Assembly (NCBI GenBank): GCA_016713535.1
Contig: JADJOY010000061.1
Span: 1 to 64,000 of the forward strand
Direction of reading: 5' to 3'
From: Deltaproteobacteria bacterium
Lineage (GTDB): Bacteria; JADJOY01
Length of the DNA stretch: 64,000 bases
Shown: positions 42,701 through 49,942 of the stretch, piece after piece
How positions within the stretch are numbered: the first letter of the stretch is position 1
Layout: each line of letters begins with the position of its first letter
The notes under the pieces: generated by a model
What the model saw: only the letters and a program-made list of their open reading frames with translations
Databases searched by the model: none
What the model was told of the DNA's origin: nothing
Position numbers and translations under genes: made by a program

Positions 42701-42984
42701 GCCGTCACGGCGAGCGCGTGCGGGTGGCGGGAGGCGTGATCGTCCGGCAACGGCCCGGCACCGCGAAGGGGTTCGTGTTCCTCACCCTCGAGGACGAGAC
42801 CGGCATGATCCAGGCGATCGTGCGGCCCAAGCTCTTCCAGGAGCAGCGCCTCGACATCCTCGGCTCGACGGCGCTGATCGTCGAGGGCGTGGTGCAGCAG
42901 CAGGACGGTACCTGCTCGGTGAAGGCCGATCGCTTCGAGCGCCTGCTCACCATCGACACGGTGCCGAGCCACGACTTCCATTGA
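39787..42984 (+). CDS. dnaE2: DnaE2-type error-prone DNA polymerase III alpha subunit
   Basis: 1,065 residues. C-family polymerase of the SOS mutasome, which inserts bases opposite lesions together with ImuB. Order: PHP domain (YPELHAASAFSFLDGASLPEDL and DTNGVYGAPRFYKAAR), polymerase palm with the PDIDLDLP metal-binding Asp motif (near 415), fingers, and a C-terminal OB-fold (VRVAGGVIVRQRPGTAKGFVFL). It lacks the long replicative DnaE1 tail; the length is normal for DnaE2. Start GTG 39787. A family F REP is inserted in frame at 40030-40056 (residues 82-90). The reading frame is otherwise intact, unusual for a gene this long here. Its stop is followed directly by a family D palindrome and array C. 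Confidence 0.95.
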   Translation: MTRSGSSRGYPELHAASAFSFLDGASLPEDLVARAVELELPAVALVDTNGVYGAPRFYKAARAAGIQPFVGAEVALEESGPVARGLVPRQHEPGESAAVGASRLTLLVASREGYRSLCRLLTEGARGRAKGDARVTLDQLEEHAAGLVCLTGGDEGPVVGALARRDDTGDRAARAMVDRLAAIFPRRLHLELQRHLRRDEKHLEPALVALAERHRLPLVATNGVRHARAEGKSLFDVLTCIRHGVPLDEAGSRLVVNRERHLKGAREMSELFADLPRALDGACELARALDFTLADLGYRFPAYPLPDGETPMSYLRHITWNGARARFRPLTARAQRQIEHELAVIAKLDLAGYFLIVWEIIQFCREQGILVQGRGSAANSAVCYALSITAIDPVRMGLLFERFLSEERGEWPDIDLDLPSGAQRERVIQHVYERYGPHGAAMTATVISYRDRSAAREVAKALGFSAQQCDKLSRRLGSAYFGEIKDAVDLATELAAVGLDPGEVRARHFMRLWLEIQDLPRHLGQHTGGMVVAAGRLDEVVPLEPASMPGRVVVQWDKEDCADLGIIKVDLLGLGMMAALEEAVPMIERHEKVCVDLAHLPAGDPATYEMLRRADTVGVFQVESRAQMASLPRNAPRNFYDLVVQVAIIRPGPIVGGMVHPYFERRQGREPVTYPHPCLEPILSRTLGVPIFQEQVLRMAMEAAGFTGGEAEELRRAMGFKRSEQRMAAIEARLREGMSERGIEGAAQDGILRSITAFAMYGFPESHAASFALLAYASAYLKVHHAAAFYASLLNAWPMGFYHPATLVKDAERRGVRMLPIDVASSRWRCAWEEGGVRLGLRFVKGLKEKAGAAIEAARRAGPFRDSAELARRTGLGASELEALARAGALGCFGLTRRAALWQVAKVGRRGGPLLAELPVEGASPLPEMSPVEETIADLASQGLTTGPHFVAHLRPALDARGVLPAAEALARRHGERVRVAGGVIVRQRPGTAKGFVFLTLEDETGMIQAIVRPKLFQEQRLDILGSTALIVEGVVQQQDGTCSVKADRFERLLTIDTVPSHDFH
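40030..40056 (+). repeat. REP element embedded in frame in dnaE2
   Basis: The 27 bases begin GTAGCGCGGGGGCTCGTCCC and continue CCCGCCAG, identical to the copy at 39186 except for one extra C. They encode about nine residues (VARGLVPRQ) in a loop between PHP-domain strands. The surrounding sequence is normal DnaE2 (VGAEVALEE before, RLTLLVASREGYRSLCRLL after). Confidence 0.9.
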
Positions 42985-42987
42985 CCG

Positions 42988-43019
42988 GGACGGCCCGCCG
43001 GGAGGCGGGCCCTCCGAAC
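42988..43019. repeat. Palindrome of family D after dnaE2
   Basis: GGCCCGCC/GGCGGGCC with loop GGGA, flanked by GGAC and CCTCCGAAC; the reverse complement of hairpin 2 at 23.8 kb. It starts just after the dnaE2 stop and could form a transcript-end hairpin. Confidence 0.8.
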
Positions 43020-43079
43020 GGTGATGGATCGTGCAGGACGGCACGGCGCTTTCGCGCCTGGTCCCTCGCCGCCGCCGCC

Positions 43080-43945
43080 GGCGTCGCGGTCGCGAAGGAT
43101 CGCGACCCTCGAGCGTCTCGTCTGGAGGGCTGCGGTCCCTCGCAGCCGCGCCCGGCGGTCGCGAAGGATCGCGACCCTCGAGCGTCTCGTCTGGAGGGCT
43201 GCGGTCCCTCGCAGCCGCGCCCGGCGGTCGCGAAGGATCGCGACCCTCAGCGTCCCTGGGGCTGGGCGCGCCCCGGCGGTCGCGAAGGATCGCGACCCTC
43301 CAGCGTCTCGTCTGGAGGGCTGCGGTCCCTCGCAGCCGCGCCCGGCGGTCGCGAAGGATCGCGACCCTCCAGCGTCTCGTCTGGAGGGCTGCGGTCCCTC
43401 GCAGCCGCGCCCGGCGGTCGCGAAGGATCGCGACCCCAGCGTCTCGCCTGGAGGGGCTGCGGTCCCTCGCAGCCGCGCCCGGCGGTCGCGAGATCGCGAC
43501 CCTCAGCGCCGGCTCGGTCTCGCAGCCGCGCCGGCGGTCGCGAGGGATCGCGACCCCTCCAGCGTCTCGTCTGGAGGGTGCGGTCGCAGCCGCGCCGGCG
43601 GTCGCGAAGGATCGCGACCCCAGCGGCCTCGTCTGGAGGCTGCGTCCTCGCAGCCCGGCCGGCGGTCGCGAAGGATCGCGACCCTCGAGCGTCTCCGCCT
43701 GAGGGCTGCGGTCCCTCCGGCCGCGCGCGGGCGCGGGCCCCCCCGCGGCGCCGGGGGGCGCGGCCCGCAGCCGCGCCCGGCGGTCGCGAAGGATCGCGAC
43801 CCTCCCAGGCGTCTCGTCTGGAGGCTGCGGTCCCTCGCAGCCGCGCCCGGCCGGCGAGGGATCGCGACCCTCGAGCGTCTCGTCTGGAGGGCTGCGGTCC
43901 CTCGCAGCCGCGCCCGGCGGTCGCGAAGGATCGCGACCCTCCAAC
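43080..43945. repeat. Tandem array of three-hairpin units (family C)
   Basis: About 12 units of roughly 67-70 bases. Order in each: GGTCGCG/CGCGACC (loop AAGGAT, reverse ATCCTT), CTCCAG/CTGGAG, GGCTGCG/CGCAGCC (loop GTCCCT). Read on the minus strand this is the same three-module plan as family B: the first module is identical, the middle differs only in the loop, and the last stem has paired changes (GGCCGCG/CGCGGCC to GGTCGCG/CGCGACC). Several units are truncated between 43430 and 43860. It lies between the convergent genes dnaE2 and corA. Confidence 0.95.
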
Positions 43946-43987
43946 GGGCGATCGAGGTGCCGTCTCGCGGATCCTGTCGGGGCGGGA

Positions 43988-45145
43988 TCAGATCCAGCCC
44001 TTGCGGCGGAAGAACACGATCATCGTGGCGGTCGAGAGCAAGCTGACGATCCAGAAGCTCGGGTACGCCCAGTGCCACTTGAGCTCGGGCAGGTACTCGA
44101 AGTTCATGCCGTAGACGCCGGCGAGGAACGTGATCGGGATGAAGATCGTCGAGATGATGGTGAGGACCTTCATGACCTCGTTCATGCGGTTGCTCATGGC
44201 GGTCATGTAGGACTCGCCGATCCCCATCGCCACCTCGCGGTAGGTCTCGAGGATGTCGATGATCTGCACCAGGTGGTCGTAGACGTCGCGCAGGTAGGTG
44301 CGGGTGGTGTCGCTCAGGCACTCGTGCGGCTCGCGTTGCAGCGTGTGCACCACCTCGCGCAGCGGCCAGAAGTCGCGCCTGAGCACCAGCAGCTCGCGCT
44401 TGAGCGCGTGGACCTTGCGGATCACCGCCGGCGACGGGCGCTCGAGGATCTCGTCCTCGAGTGCCTCGAGGCGATTGCCGTACTCCTCGAGGATCGGGAA
44501 GCAGTGGTCGACCATCGCGTCGATCAGCGCGTAGAGCAGGAAGCTCGCGTCGTTCTGCCGCAGCCGCGAGCCGGCGCGAGCGATGCGCTGCCGGATCGGG
44601 TCCCAGCAGTCACCGGGGGCCTCCTGGAAGGTGAGCACGGTGTTGTGGCCGAGGAACATGCTCACCTGCTCGCTGTCGAGAGCACCGTCGACGAGCATCG
44701 CCATGCGCGCGATCAAGAACAGCCGCGCGTGCTGGTCGCCCGTCGCTTCGTAGGGGTCGACCTTGGGACGCTGGGGAACGTGCACCAGGTCCTCGATCGC
44801 GAGCGGGTGGAGGCTGTACTTGGTGGCGAGCACGCGGATGGCCACCGGGTCGTCGATGCCGTCGACGTTGATCCAGCGCACCACCGTTCCCGGGGCGCGG
44901 TGTTGGTCGAGGAGCGCCTCGACGTCCGTCACGGTCTTCGTCTCGTACCGCTCCGGGCAGTAGTCGATCACGGTGATCGTCGCCGGGCGCTCGGCGCGCG
45001 GCATCGTGAGGAGCTGGTCGTGCTCGATGCCGGGCGCGTCGCCGGGCTTGCCGGTCCGCTTGTGGGGGATGACCAGGTGGATGCTGTCGCTCGAATCGAG
45101 CTCCTCGATCGGCAGCGAGTCGGTGTCCTCGAGCACGGCGTGCAC
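43988..45145 (-). CDS. corA: CorA-family magnesium/divalent cation transporter
   Basis: 385 residues, 2-TM-GxN family. A large N-terminal cytoplasmic funnel, then FIPITFLAGVYGMNFEYLPE carrying the YGMN signature between TM1 and TM2, and a C-terminal TM ending in FFRRKGWI. It forms pentamers that admit Mg2+ (also Co2+ or Ni2+ in relatives). The N-terminus has an extra 60 residues (SSDSIHLVIPHKRTGKPGDA) before the usual funnel, possibly real or due to an upstream start. Start GTG 45145. Confidence 0.95.
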   Translation of the reverse strand: MHAVLEDTDSLPIEELDSSDSIHLVIPHKRTGKPGDAPGIEHDQLLTMPRAERPATITVIDYCPERYETKTVTDVEALLDQHRAPGTVVRWINVDGIDDPVAIRVLATKYSLHPLAIEDLVHVPQRPKVDPYEATGDQHARLFLIARMAMLVDGALDSEQVSMFLGHNTVLTFQEAPGDCWDPIRQRIARAGSRLRQNDASFLLYALIDAMVDHCFPILEEYGNRLEALEDEILERPSPAVIRKVHALKRELLVLRRDFWPLREVVHTLQREPHECLSDTTRTYLRDVYDHLVQIIDILETYREVAMGIGESYMTAMSNRMNEVMKVLTIISTIFIPITFLAGVYGMNFEYLPELKWHWAYPSFWIVSLLSTATMIVFFRRKGWI

Positions 45146-45227
45146 CTCGGAGGCGCGAACCGCGGCGGGGCACGAGGCCGGCCGCGGCTCGGTTGAAGGC
45201 CCGTGGTCGCGAACGTACCATGCCGCG

Positions 45228-46256
45228 GTGCCGGCCCACGCAAGCCCGCAGCCACCTCACCTCGTGACCCGTCCCCGCGCACTCCTCGCACGACGACCCG
45301 ACCCGCTCGGCGTGCTGGTGTCGACGGCGCCGCTGGTCGAGGGCGCGCGTCACGTCGCGATCGACCACGAACGCGTGGACCGGGTCGCGGCCGAGCTCGC
45401 TCGCGCCGAGCGGCGCGCGCCGGCCTGGCACCGCGACGAGCTCTTCTTCGACGGTACGGCGCGCAGCGTGACGTACGTGCTCCTCGTCGACGCGGTGAAC
45501 TTCTGCTTCTGGGGCGAGCCGCGCTGGAAGTACCGCTTCCGCGGCCGGTGGCTCGACGGCTACTGGGCGCTCGCCGCGGCGCTGACGCGCGCGGTGGCGG
45601 CGACTCCGGCGCTCCTCGAGGCCGACTTCCTTGCCGAGCTCGAGCCGCGTTTCTTCGCGCGCGTGTTCCGTGGCCAGGGGGAGATCCCGCTCTTCGAGCA
45701 GCGCTGGCGGAACGCGAGAGAGCTCGGCCGCGCGCTGCGCGACCGATGGTCGGGCCGCGGGACGGCTCTGGTCGAGGAAGCGCGCGGCAGCGCGCCGGCG
45801 CTGGCGCGACTGGTCGCCGAGTCGCTGCCATCGTTCGACGACGTGGCGCTCCACGACGGGCGCGAGGTGCGCTTCCTGAAGCGCGCCCAGATCCTGGTGG
45901 CCGACCTGTGGGGGGCGTTCGGTGGGAAGCGCTGGGGTGCCTTCGGCGATCTCGAGCACCTCACCGCGTTCGCCGACTACAAGCTGCCGCAGGTGCTGCG
46001 CGCGTGGGGGATCCTGCGCTACGCGCCGGCACTCGCCGCGCGGGTGGGCCGGAAGGTGCTGCTCCCGCCGGGCTCGCTCGAGGAGCTCGAGATCCGCGCC
46101 GCCACCGTGTGGGCGGTCGAGTGGCTGCGCGAGGCGCTCCACCGTGAGGGCGTGGTGGTGAGCAGCACCGAGGTCGACTGGCTGCTGTGGGACGCGGGGC
46201 AGCGCGCGCTCCCCGACATGAAGCCCTACCACCGCACCCGAACGATCTATTACTGA
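45228..46256 (+). CDS. Queuosine salvage protein (QNG1/DUF2419-like)
   Basis: 342 residues. The whole length matches the DUF2419 queuosine 5'-phosphate N-glycosylase/salvage family: VLLVDAVNFCFWGEPRWKYR, DGYWALAAALTRAV, VRFLKRAQILVADLWGAFGG, LEHLTAFADYKLPQVLRAWG, EELEIRAATVWAVEWLREAL and the terminal PYHRTRTIYY. In eukaryotes the enzyme releases queuine from queuosine monophosphate; bacterial copies are known but scattered. Start GTG 45228 is chosen over the longer open frame that overlaps corA; a GTG at 45264 is possible. No queuosine biosynthesis gene is nearby. Confidence 0.85.
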   Translation: MPAHASPQPPHLVTRPRALLARRPDPLGVLVSTAPLVEGARHVAIDHERVDRVAAELARAERRAPAWHRDELFFDGTARSVTYVLLVDAVNFCFWGEPRWKYRFRGRWLDGYWALAAALTRAVAATPALLEADFLAELEPRFFARVFRGQGEIPLFEQRWRNARELGRALRDRWSGRGTALVEEARGSAPALARLVAESLPSFDDVALHDGREVRFLKRAQILVADLWGAFGGKRWGAFGDLEHLTAFADYKLPQVLRAWGILRYAPALAARVGRKVLLPPGSLEELEIRAATVWAVEWLREALHREGVVVSSTEVDWLLWDAGQRALPDMKPYHRTRTIYY

Positions 46257-46306
46257 GAGTCCGTGAACCTTTCGATCTCCCTTCCCGATGGGAGGCGCAT
46301 GCGGAC

Positions 46307-46373
46307 GGCGGCGGGGGATGGACCCCCCGCCGCTACGGTGGCTTTCGTAGCGCGGGGGGCTCCGTCCCCCCGC
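46307..46373. repeat. Pair of facing GTAG-headed REPs (family F)
   Basis: A reverse copy (stem GGCGGGGG/CCCCCCGCC with loop ATGGA, ending in GCTAC at 46336) faces a forward copy (GTAG at 46347, stem GCGGGGGG/CCCCCCGC). Their GTAG heads are 10 bases apart. It lies between the queuosine protein and VOC genes. Confidence 0.85.
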
Positions 46374-46392
46374 GAACGCCGGGAGACACGCC

Positions 46393-47012
46393 ATGCCGAC
46401 CAGGCGTAAGCCCGCCGACCCCGTGACGCTCCTCGAGACGCTGGGCGTGAAGCCGCGTCTACCCGACGCCGCCGACGCGGCGCGGATCGCGGCCTCCATC
46501 GCGAGCGAGGCGTCGAAGCCGCTGGTCGAGACGTCGCGAAGGCTGCTCGCGCGGCTGGCGGGCCGCGAGGAGCTCTCGGTCCATCACGTGGCGGTGGTGG
46601 TGTCGAGCCTGCCCCGCGCCGAGCACTTCTATCGCGACGTCCTCGGCCTGCCGGTGATGCAGCGCTGGACCGACGACCGCGGCCGCTCACGCTCGGTGTG
46701 GCTGGGGCTCGGCGGCGGCGGGTTCCTCGCGGTCGAGCGCGCCGAGCGCACGCGCCCCAAGCGCGGTGACGAGGCGCCCGGCTGGCACTGCGTCGCGTTC
46801 GGCATCGAAGCCGCGAGCCGCGAGCGCTGGCGCGCGCGCCTCGAGCGCGCGGGCCACCGGTGTTCCGGGAGACCGCCTTCACGCTCTACGTGCGCGATCC
46901 CGATGGCAACGTGGTCGCGCTCAGCCACCACCCCGTGGCGGTGGAGGTCGAGAAGCCCGCGCCCAGTCCGCACCGCAGACGCCCCGCCTCGTTACCGGCC
47001 CGCCGGCGCTGA
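46393..47012 (+). pseudogene. VOC-family protein with a helical N-terminus, one frameshift
   Basis: About 207 residues. After an N-terminal helical 65 residues (RKPADPVTLLETLGVKPRL) it has a VOC domain: VHHVAVVVSSLPRAEHFYRD, WLGLGGGGFLAVERAE and GWHCVAFGIEA. The repaired end is AGHPVFRETAFTLYVRDPDG followed by NVVALSHHPVAVE, a normal VOC C-terminus. One C is missing at about 46857. Metal and substrate are unknown. It starts right after the REP pair and the repaired stop is 47010-47012. Confidence 0.8.
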
Positions 47013-47094
47013 GCCCGGGCGTGTCATCGCCTCGCGAGAGGCACGCGCCAGAGGCGCGCCGACGAGCTCGAGCCGAGTCGATGTGGGGGTGGGG

Positions 47095-47122
47095 CCCCGC
47101 AGAAGCCGCGCTTCTTGCGGGG
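47095..47122. terminator. Strong hairpin between convergent genes
   Basis: CCCCGCAGAAGC (47095-47106) pairs with GCTTCTTGCGGGG (47110-47122) with one bulged T and a three-base loop, in the 187-base gap between the VOC gene and the DUF1302-like gene. It may serve as a bidirectional transcript-end structure. Confidence 0.5.
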
Positions 47123-47198
47123 TGGGGGTCTGGAACAGGCCCCCGAGGAAGCATCGGTAGGCGCGAGGACCTCGCATCCGTGAGTTTCTCGGCGCCGC

Positions 47199-48782
47199 TC
47201 ACTGCCAGGCGTAGACCACGTTCGCGAAGGCCTCGTCGTTGCGGCGGAACTGGCCGAGGAGCCCGTCGTCGGGGCCCTCGATCACCAGCACGCCGGCCTC
47301 GGCGGTGAGGCCGTCGAGGACCTGGTAGCCGAGCTTCGGCATCACCACGAACTCGCCCCGCGCCATGATCCACACACTCGTGAGGTCCACCGTGAGGGTC
47401 TCGCGCAGGAAGCTGCGCCGCATCTGCAGGAGCAGCCGTCCCTCGAGCTGCTCCTGGATCAGGCCCGGCACCGGGTCGAGCATGACGTCGAGGTAGCCGA
47501 CGACGTCGAAGATCCAGTCGCCGGTCACGTATTCGACCTGCAGGCCGCTGTTCACGGTGTCGCGCTCGACCGAGATCGGGATCGCGGGGATGGGCAGCGT
47601 CTGGTTGAAGTACTGCTCGGGGAAGTCGGCGAGGAACTGCTCGACCAGCGGCTGGAAGTCGACGAAGTTCGGGTTGGTGAAGAGCGTGTCGGTGCTGATG
47701 TCGTAGTTGAAGCGCCGCCCCTGGATGTAGGCGAAGTTGCCCTTGATCGTGAGGTCCCAGGCGGAGGTCGAGAAGCCGCCGCCGAAGAGGCGGATGCGGT
47801 CGAGGCGCGGCGTGAACACCATGTCCGCCGTGACCGTCGGGGGTGTGCCGAGGCCGGGCGAGAACGAGGTCATCGTCCCCGACAGCTCACCCGTGGGGAT
47901 GGTGTCGTAGCCGTCGAAGTAGGAGAGGTCGACGTCGAAGCCGCCCACGAACGCGCTCCACTGACCGGCCCACTGGAGGTGATTCGCCGAGATCGACAGC
48001 GCCTCGCCCTCGCTGACCGTGAGGTTGGTCGTCACCGGGAAGGGCGAGAGACGGTTGAACGGCGGCTCGTCGCTCAGGAGGCCCGGGTCGACGATCACCT
48101 CCTGCGGGATGCGCAGGAGCGGCGGATACCAGCGCTCCTCCTCGGTGGGCAGCCGGAACGAGCCCGCGATCGGCAGGAACACGCCCTCGAGGACCATCAT
48201 CTCGAACGGTCCGGTGGAGGTGACCTGATCGGGGATGAACTTGAAGTCGACCGCCGGGATCCCGATCTTCGAGGCGCTCTCGATCTCGTCGAGGGGGCGG
48301 GTGAACTCGGCCGGGTTCAAGCGGTCGGTCGGGTTCTGCGCGTCGAGCTTTCCCCACGCGAACTTCTGGATGCCGGCGCGCAGCGCCGACGCCGGCAGCT
48401 CGAGGTCGAGGTAGGCCTCCTCGAACTCCACGTACGGCGTCGAGTCCTGGAACACCGAGCGGAAGTCGTGGACGTTGTGCTCGTTGCTCGGGTCGAGGAC
48501 GGTGCCGTCGGAGCGCATCAGCGTGCGCGTGACGATCTTGGCCTTCGAGCCGAGCGCGGCCTCGGCGTGCAGTCCGAGGTCGAAGGTCGGGTACTCGGTG
48601 GGCGTGCCGTCGTCGAAGCGCAGCACCGCGCGCAGCTTGGCGGAGGCGTCGGCGTCGAGCTTCAGCGCGCCGGCCTCCGCCTCGTAGCCGCGCGCGGAAC
48701 CTGCGCTCAGCACGGCGGCGGCCACGCCCGCGAGCGCGCGCAACCAGCCGGCGCGCATCCGGGGGAGGGCGAGACGGCTCAC
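47199..48782 (-). CDS. DUF1302-like outer-membrane beta-barrel protein
   Basis: 527 residues. Signal peptide (MRAGWLRALAGVAAAVLSAG, then SARGYEAEAG), then alternating aromatic/polar strands typical of an outer-membrane barrel; the C-terminal residue pattern ends in VVYAWQ. ALRAGIQKFAWGKLDAQNPTDRLNP and DEIESASKIGIPAVDFKFIP are typical of DUF1302, proteins found next to LolA-like lipoprotein-sorting factors and RND/MMPL exporters in deltaproteobacteria. Here the neighbour is the LolA-like gene at 48851 on the same strand. No exporter gene is adjacent. Outer-membrane channel or lipid-transport role is inferred. Confidence 0.8.
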   Translation of the reverse strand: MSRLALPRMRAGWLRALAGVAAAVLSAGSARGYEAEAGALKLDADASAKLRAVLRFDDGTPTEYPTFDLGLHAEAALGSKAKIVTRTLMRSDGTVLDPSNEHNVHDFRSVFQDSTPYVEFEEAYLDLELPASALRAGIQKFAWGKLDAQNPTDRLNPAEFTRPLDEIESASKIGIPAVDFKFIPDQVTSTGPFEMMVLEGVFLPIAGSFRLPTEEERWYPPLLRIPQEVIVDPGLLSDEPPFNRLSPFPVTTNLTVSEGEALSISANHLQWAGQWSAFVGGFDVDLSYFDGYDTIPTGELSGTMTSFSPGLGTPPTVTADMVFTPRLDRIRLFGGGFSTSAWDLTIKGNFAYIQGRRFNYDISTDTLFTNPNFVDFQPLVEQFLADFPEQYFNQTLPIPAIPISVERDTVNSGLQVEYVTGDWIFDVVGYLDVMLDPVPGLIQEQLEGRLLLQMRRSFLRETLTVDLTSVWIMARGEFVVMPKLGYQVLDGLTAEAGVLVIEGPDDGLLGQFRRNDEAFANVVYAWQ

Positions 48783-48850
48783 GGCGGTCGCGGTCGCGAG
48801 GGAAACGGTTCAGCGAGGCGGGGCAGGGGACGCCGTGGGTCGCGGCAGGA

Positions 48851-49642
48851 TCACGGACCCTTCTCGAGCATGCGCTGCGTGAACAGCTCGTCGTCGAGGG
48901 GCTTGTCGAACTCGAGGCCGTCCATCTCGAGGAGCGTCTTGTGGCCGCTGTCGGCGCTCGTCATCTCGAGCTTCGCCGGGGTGGGGATGCCGTCCACCAC
49001 CGTGACGGCCTGGACCATCAGGGTCTTCTCGAGCGCGCCCTTGCGATCGTAGAACTCGGCCTTGGCCGGCAGGTAGTCGCTCTTGCGGATGTAGCTCACC
49101 GCCTTCGAGTACTCGTCGTCCTCCTCGAGCTTCTTGGGAGTGCTCTCGATCACCCACACCGCCTGGTCGCCGACGGTGTCCTCGCGCAGCAGCTTGTGCT
49201 CGTCGTCGTCGACGTCGCGGGTGGCCATGTCGTCGTACGAGAAGTCGGTGCCCATGAAGCTCTGGTTCTTGTTCGACGACGTGATCTTGCGGGTGCGCTT
49301 GAGGGCCGGGAGGTAGAGCCACTGGTCGTCGTCCTGATCGGCCGCCTTGTAGCCGAACTGGAGGAAGCCCGTGCCCTTGACGTCCGCGGGCTCGAGGAAG
49401 AAGAGCACCGACTTGCTGTCCGGGCCGTACTTCTTGGTGTAGGTGGTGACCTTGCGAACCCGCTTGTCGCCGGACTTGTCGACCAGCGTCATCGTCATGT
49501 TGCCGCGGCGGGTCTGCGGCTTTTCCTGGATGGCCTGCGACTGCTGCATGACGTCGTGAGCGCTGATCGCGTGGGCGGTGCCGCCGAGCAGCAAGGAGAG
49601 CGCCGTCGCCGCGCAGACGAGACGAAGGGTGGGTCGCGACAT
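48851..49642 (-). CDS. LolA-like outer-membrane lipoprotein-sorting family protein
   Basis: 263 residues with a signal peptide (LRLVCAATALSLLLGGTAHA, then ISAHDV). The rest follows the exported outer-membrane lipoprotein-sorting family: MTMTLVDKSGDKRVRKVTTY, SVLFFLEPADVKGTGFLQF, DQWLYLPALKRTRKI and SFMGTDFSYDDM. It is half-barrel shaped in relatives and binds acyl chains. AGGAG lies eight bases before ATG 49642. It sits upstream of the DUF1302-like gene with a 68-base gap, so the two are probably one operon delivering lipid or lipoprotein cargo. Confidence 0.85.
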   Translation of the reverse strand: MSRPTLRLVCAATALSLLLGGTAHAISAHDVMQQSQAIQEKPQTRRGNMTMTLVDKSGDKRVRKVTTYTKKYGPDSKSVLFFLEPADVKGTGFLQFGYKAADQDDDQWLYLPALKRTRKITSSNKNQSFMGTDFSYDDMATRDVDDDEHKLLREDTVGDQAVWVIESTPKKLEEDDEYSKAVSYIRKSDYLPAKAEFYDRKGALEKTLMVQAVTVVDGIPTPAKLEMTSADSGHKTLLEMDGLEFDKPLDDELFTQRMLEKGP

Positions 49643-49712
49643 GACTCGAACTCCTATCGGCTTTCGCCGTGCGGGTGGCGCCGCCTCGCGCGCGGCGCCG
49701 AAGCGGCGCGCC

Positions 49713-49742
49713 ATTATTCGGATTCCTCTCTTAGCGCGTCAA
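49713..49742 (-). promoter_or_regulatory. Candidate promoter of the LolA-like/DUF1302 operon
   Basis: On the minus strand TTGACG (49742-49737) and AATAAT (49718-49713) are separated by 18 bases, about 70 bases before the start codon at 49642, in an AT-richer patch. Motif match only. Confidence 0.45.
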
Positions 49743-49850
49743 GGTCGGGAACGGAAACGCGTTTCACTTGCTTTCGCTAAGGTCTGGAAATAGCACGAGC
49801 TTTCTTCTTCTGGCGGGAGTTGGCGCGCTGACGCGCCGTGTCAAATTTTC

Positions 49851-49878
49851 TTGACAGTGGCGGAGACCGCGCTACGCA
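49851..49878 (+). promoter_or_regulatory. Candidate promoter of the kinase-panBCD genes
   Basis: A perfect TTGACA at 49851-49856 is followed after 16 bases by TACGCA at 49873-49878, about 65 bases before the kinase start at 49943. AT-rich sequence (AAATTTTC) precedes it. Confidence 0.45.
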
Positions 49879-49942
49879 AGCACCTTCGCGCGTGTTCCCG
49901 CGGGTTCTCCGACCGGACGCCGAGCTTCCGCCTCCTCTCGCC

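Noticed and set aside
44973-45227. Longer N-terminus of the queuosine-salvage protein
   Set aside because: The extra residues lie opposite corA and lack family similarity; GTG 45228 fits better.
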